A stretch of DNA of 8,547 nt from Campylobacterales bacterium (GTDB lineage Bacteria; Campylobacterota; Campylobacteria; Campylobacterales; QNZT01). Location: the NCBI GenBank assembly GCA_015662615.1, contig DQTU01000068.1:1-8547 (forward strand), read 5' to 3'. Of this stretch, positions 5,657-8,547 are shown piece by piece. How positions within the stretch are numbered: position 1 is the stretch's first letter; each line of letters opens with the position of its first letter. The translations under genes were made by a program, and so were the position numbers. The notes below the pieces were generated by a model, which did not search any database, had not been told where the DNA came from, and saw only the letters and a program-made list of their open reading frames with translations.

Positions 5657-8098
5657 CTACTTTATAACAAGATTTACCAATTTATTTGGCACATATATCT
5701 CTTTGACAATCTCACAATCATCTATCCATTTAGTACATGCCTCTTTTGCAAGTATTAAAATCTCATCTTTAGAGAGCGTCGCCGAAACCTCAATCTCCGC
5801 TCTTTTTTTACCATTTATAGTCAAAGCCAATACTATAGTATCGACTGCAAATACTTCCTCTAAAACCTCAATTGCTTTAAAGTTCTCCAAACCAAAAAGT
5901 TTTTCACTAAGTTCCCAACAGATATGGGGGATGATCGGCTCTAAAACATGAAGCAGTATAAAATACCCTTCACTCCAAACATCAGCACTCTTTTGATTAC
6001 TTAAAGCGTTTAATGCCTCCATAGAAGCTGCGATAACCGTATTAAAAGCAAAACTACCCTCATAAACCTCATTGGATTTTTTTAAAGCATCATAAACTTT
6101 AGCACGGGCTAATTTTTCGTTTTTATCAAGTGAACTATGGTCAATTTTTACAAGAGAAGTTTGTGCCGTTGCATTAGAAGAGCGGTCTGTAAACTTTTTA
6201 ATAAATTTAAAAGCACCTTCAACGGCACTATCATTCCACTCCAACTCTTTAACCGGAGGAGCCGCAAAAAGAATAAAAAGCCGTGCGGTATCTGCACCAT
6301 ACTTTTTGATAATTCCATCGGGATCTACAGTATTCCCTTTTGATTTGCTCATCTTGGAGCCGTTTTTTAGCACCATGCCTTGTGTTAAAAGATTGGCAAT
6401 GGGTTCATCTATCTTGATATAACCTAGATCTCTCAATGCTTTTGTAAAAAACCGAGTATAAAGAAGATGAAGAATTGCATGTTCAATTCCACCTATATAT
6501 TGGTCGATGTTCATCCAATAATCGATATCTTCACTATTAAAAGGATTCTCTTTTGAATTTGGAGTACAGTATCGCAAGAAATACCATGAACTTTGTACAA
6601 AAGTATCCATGGTATCGGTCTCTCTTTTTGCCTCTTCGCCACATTTTGGGCAGGCACATTTTTTCCAACTTTCATGGGAATCTAAAGGATTTCCCTCTCC
6701 CGTAATTTCTACATCATCAGGAAGTGTGATAGGAAGATTTTCAATTTTTTCAGGAACCAAACCACATGTGGGACAATGCACAAACGGCAAAGGAGCACCC
6801 CAATATCTTTGACGCGAAATTCCCCAGTCACGGAGTTTATAATTGATAACTTTTTTTCCAAGACCCTCTTTTTCAAAATGGTAAATGATGGATTTTTTTG
6901 CTTTAGTGTTTTTCACGCCGTCAAACTCGCCACTATTGATAAGTACACCAACATCCGTATACGCAGATTTACTAAGGTCACTTTTAGCATCACTAATAAC
7001 TTCAATCATAGGAAGATCATATTTTTTTGCAAAATCATAATCTCTCTCATCATGAGAAGGAACCGCCATGACCGCTCCGCCGCCATAACCAGCAAGGACA
7101 AAATTCGCAACCCAAACAGGAATCTTTGCACCCGTTAAAGGGTGGATTACTTCAAGTTCAAGGTCAAGTCCCTCTTTTTCACCAGCTCCACGCTCTCGTT
7201 CACTTACCGCTTGCATCTTTTTGATTGCTTCAATTTTTTCTGCACTTAAAAGGTTGTTTTCAATTAAATATTTTACGATCTCATGTTCTGGAGACAGAGC
7301 CGTATAAGTCACACCATAAATTGTATCTGCTCTTGTGGTAAAAACCGTATATTTTTCAAAACTATTTTTTAATTTAAAACAAGAGTCATCACAAAGTTTC
7401 AAATCAAACTCTAAACCTTCACTTCGTCCTATCCAATTCTCTTGCATAGTTAAAACTTGTTTTGGCCAACCTGATTCCAAAGTTTTTAAATCATCTAAAA
7501 GCTCTTGTGCATATTTTGTGATCTTTATATAATATCCAGGCATATCTTTATGCTCAATTTCATTATCACATCTCCAACAACACCCTTCAACCACTTGTTC
7601 ATTTGCCAAAACAGTATGACAACTCTCACACCAATTGACACTTTGGCTTCTTTGATATAGTAATCCCTCTTCATACATTTTGATGATAAACTCTTGTTCA
7701 AATTTTGTATAAAGTGGATCGCTTGTAGCAAACTCTCTTTTCTGTGAAAAAGAGAGACCTAATGAATCGAGCTCTTTTTTCATGTAGTCTATATTTTCAT
7801 AAGTCCATTTTTTTGGATGTAGTTTATGCTTGATCGCAGCATTTTCAGCAGGCATACCAAAACTATCCCAGCCGATGGGATGTAAAACATTAAAACCAGA
7901 GTTTCTGTAATGTCTTGCTATCGCATCACTAATCGTGTAGTTTCTAACATGTCCCATGTGAATTCGTCCACTAGGATAAGGGAACATACTTAAGATATAT
8001 TTTTTAGGTTTATTATTATCTACTACTGGTTCAAAATTTCCATTATCAGCCCAACTTTTTTGCCACTTCTTTTCAATTTCTGATGGGTTATATTCCAT
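5657..8098 (-). CDS. leuS: Leucyl-tRNA synthetase
   Basis: A class I aminoacyl-tRNA synthetase that charges tRNA-Leu in the cytoplasm; 813 residues, within the bacterial range. The Rossmann signature is HMGH at 47-50 (PYPSGRIHMGH) and the second ATP motif is KMSKS at 582-586. The CP1 editing domain spans roughly 225-415 and has its threonine-rich TTRADT stretch (254-259) and the conserved aspartate D350 in AVPSHDERD, so editing should be intact. Two cysteine clusters are visible (C157/C160 with C173/C174/C177, and C442/C445 with C481/C483/C486), suggesting zinc sites. The anticodon-binding helical domain and a short C-terminal domain follow. The ATG has AGGAG eight bases upstream. The gene is preceded by the DUF6394-like gene at 64 nt and followed by the lptE-like gene at 5 nt. 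Confidence 0.98.
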   Translation of the reverse strand: MEYNPSEIEKKWQKSWADNGNFEPVVDNNKPKKYILSMFPYPSGRIHMGHVRNYTISDAIARHYRNSGFNVLHPIGWDSFGMPAENAAIKHKLHPKKWTYENIDYMKKELDSLGLSFSQKREFATSDPLYTKFEQEFIIKMYEEGLLYQRSQSVNWCESCHTVLANEQVVEGCCWRCDNEIEHKDMPGYYIKITKYAQELLDDLKTLESGWPKQVLTMQENWIGRSEGLEFDLKLCDDSCFKLKNSFEKYTVFTTRADTIYGVTYTALSPEHEIVKYLIENNLLSAEKIEAIKKMQAVSERERGAGEKEGLDLELEVIHPLTGAKIPVWVANFVLAGYGGGAVMAVPSHDERDYDFAKKYDLPMIEVISDAKSDLSKSAYTDVGVLINSGEFDGVKNTKAKKSIIYHFEKEGLGKKVINYKLRDWGISRQRYWGAPLPFVHCPTCGLVPEKIENLPITLPDDVEITGEGNPLDSHESWKKCACPKCGEEAKRETDTMDTFVQSSWYFLRYCTPNSKENPFNSEDIDYWMNIDQYIGGIEHAILHLLYTRFFTKALRDLGYIKIDEPIANLLTQGMVLKNGSKMSKSKGNTVDPDGIIKKYGADTARLFILFAAPPVKELEWNDSAVEGAFKFIKKFTDRSSNATAQTSLVKIDHSSLDKNEKLARAKVYDALKKSNEVYEGSFAFNTVIAASMEALNALSNQKSADVWSEGYFILLHVLEPIIPHICWELSEKLFGLENFKAIEVLEEVFAVDTIVLALTINGKKRAEIEVSATLSKDEILILAKEACTKWIDDCEIVKEIYVPNKLVNLVIK

Positions 8099-8162
8099 GT
8101 ATTGTTCTCCTACTATGTTGTCTTCAATGCCCGTACTTCGTACATGGACTCTGATTCCAAAT

Positions 8163-8501
8163 CTAAAATTCTTCTTTTACTTTTGCTGACTCCACAAGCA
8201 CCAATGCCATAGAGAAGATGTTAGCAACCATACCACCAATAGCCAATGCAATTGCCGTTTCAGTATTGTGAAATATCTGCGCATATAAAAATGCAGGAAT
8301 TAAGTGCAGATCTGCAACCAAAGAAGAAGCAAAAAGCTCCGCTGAAAGTACATTTTTAACACCAATTTTTAACAGTGTAGATACAAGATTGATACTCGCT
8401 GCGATAAAGAGTGCCGTTGTATTATGATCATACAGATACCCTGCCGTAGTTGTCAAACTCATCAAAGCAAAAAATATAAATATTACTTTTCCCCAATCCA
8501 T
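8163..8501 (-). CDS. Four-helix membrane protein, DUF6394-like
   Basis: A 112-residue integral membrane protein of unknown function. Four hydrophobic segments are visible at about 5-24, 29-48, 56-77 and 81-103, separated by short polar loops (YDHN, KIGVKN, FHNTE), with a charged tail KVKEEF. I recognise it as the small conserved membrane protein that precedes leuS in Campylobacterota (HP1548 in H. pylori; DUF6394). No catalytic motif is seen; H66 and D64 in the third helix are the only charged or ionisable residues buried in a membrane segment. The ATG at 8501 has AAAGGA at a 6-nt spacing. In related genomes the genes before it are yajC-secD-secF, which hints at a link with membrane-protein insertion, but nothing in the protein proves that. 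Confidence 0.85.
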   Translation of the reverse strand: MDWGKVIFIFFALMSLTTTAGYLYDHNTTALFIAASINLVSTLLKIGVKNVLSAELFASSLVADLHLIPAFLYAQIFHNTETAIALAIGGMVANIFSMALVLVESAKVKEEF

Positions 8502-8528
8502 GGAAATTCCTTTAGGTAGTTTTGAATG

Positions 8529-8547
8529 TCAAATATTTAATTCAACA
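8529..8547 (-). CDS. Possible 3' end of the upstream gene (secF by synteny)
   Basis: Reading in from the right edge on the minus strand, one frame gives ..VELNI and a TGA at 8529-8531, 27 nt before the DUF6394-like start. In H. pylori secF occupies this place. Five codons are far too few to identify a protein, so this rests only on position. Confidence 0.25.

Noticed and set aside
3740..7532. Several plus-strand frames of 65-120 codons opposite the cyclase and leuS genes, the longest at 6776-7138.
   Set aside because: All are antisense to well-supported genes with clear motifs; their translations are low-complexity and they lack start signals.
7525..7731. A 68-codon minus-strand frame inside leuS.
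   Set aside because: It is an out-of-frame shadow of the leuS coding sequence.
8113..8145. A 10-codon minus-strand frame (MYEVRALKTT) before leuS, considered as a leader peptide.
   Set aside because: It has one leucine codon only, no following attenuator and no convincing ribosome-binding site.
8504..8532. A TTGACA hexamer upstream of the DUF6394-like gene, considered as a promoter.
   Set aside because: The position 17 bases downstream reads GAATTT, not a -10 box, and start points there would fall inside the gene.

Overview
The window looks like a piece of a Campylobacterota (epsilonproteobacterial) chromosome, probably from a Sulfurimonas-like or related free-living member. The reasons are the low G+C, the protein style, and a gene order that matches the Helicobacter pylori segment HP1548-leuS-HP1546-folC-M23 peptidase. 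This placement is recalled synteny plus inference; no database was searched. Every gene lies on the minus strand, so transcription runs from high to low coordinates.

Right and centre (about 8547 to 1665): a tightly packed housekeeping operon. In transcription order it holds a possible 3' tail of an upstream gene (secF by synteny), a four-helix membrane protein (DUF6394-like), leucyl-tRNA synthetase (leuS), an LptE-like lipoprotein, a soluble GGDEF diguanylate cyclase, folC, and a membrane-anchored M23/LytM endopeptidase. From lptE onward the joints are very tight: 5-nt gap, 4-nt overlap, 0-nt gap, 20-nt overlap. Translational coupling is therefore likely. The operon joins tRNA charging, outer-membrane LPS assembly, c-di-GMP signalling, folate polyglutamylation and peptidoglycan remodelling.

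Middle spacer (1542 to 1664): an imperfect inverted repeat that resembles insertion-sequence ends, followed by a perfect consensus sigma70 promoter driving the next module.

Left (about 1541 to 1): an accessory, defence-flavoured segment. It holds a vapBC toxin-antitoxin pair (ribbon-helix-helix antitoxin, PIN-domain RNase toxin) and then, behind its own extended -10 promoter, a gene for a Csx20-like CRISPR-associated protein. That family belongs to the CARF/ring-nuclease circle of type III CRISPR systems. Two bases further on begins a WYL-family winged-helix regulator whose frame is broken at least twice before the window edge. No cas10, effector or CRISPR array is visible, so csx20 is either the edge of a type III locus lying beyond position 1 or a stranded remnant. 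The csx20-WYL pair is the most interesting part of the window. No stretch over 300 bases lacks a gene; positions 1 to 239 are the decayed part of the WYL gene.
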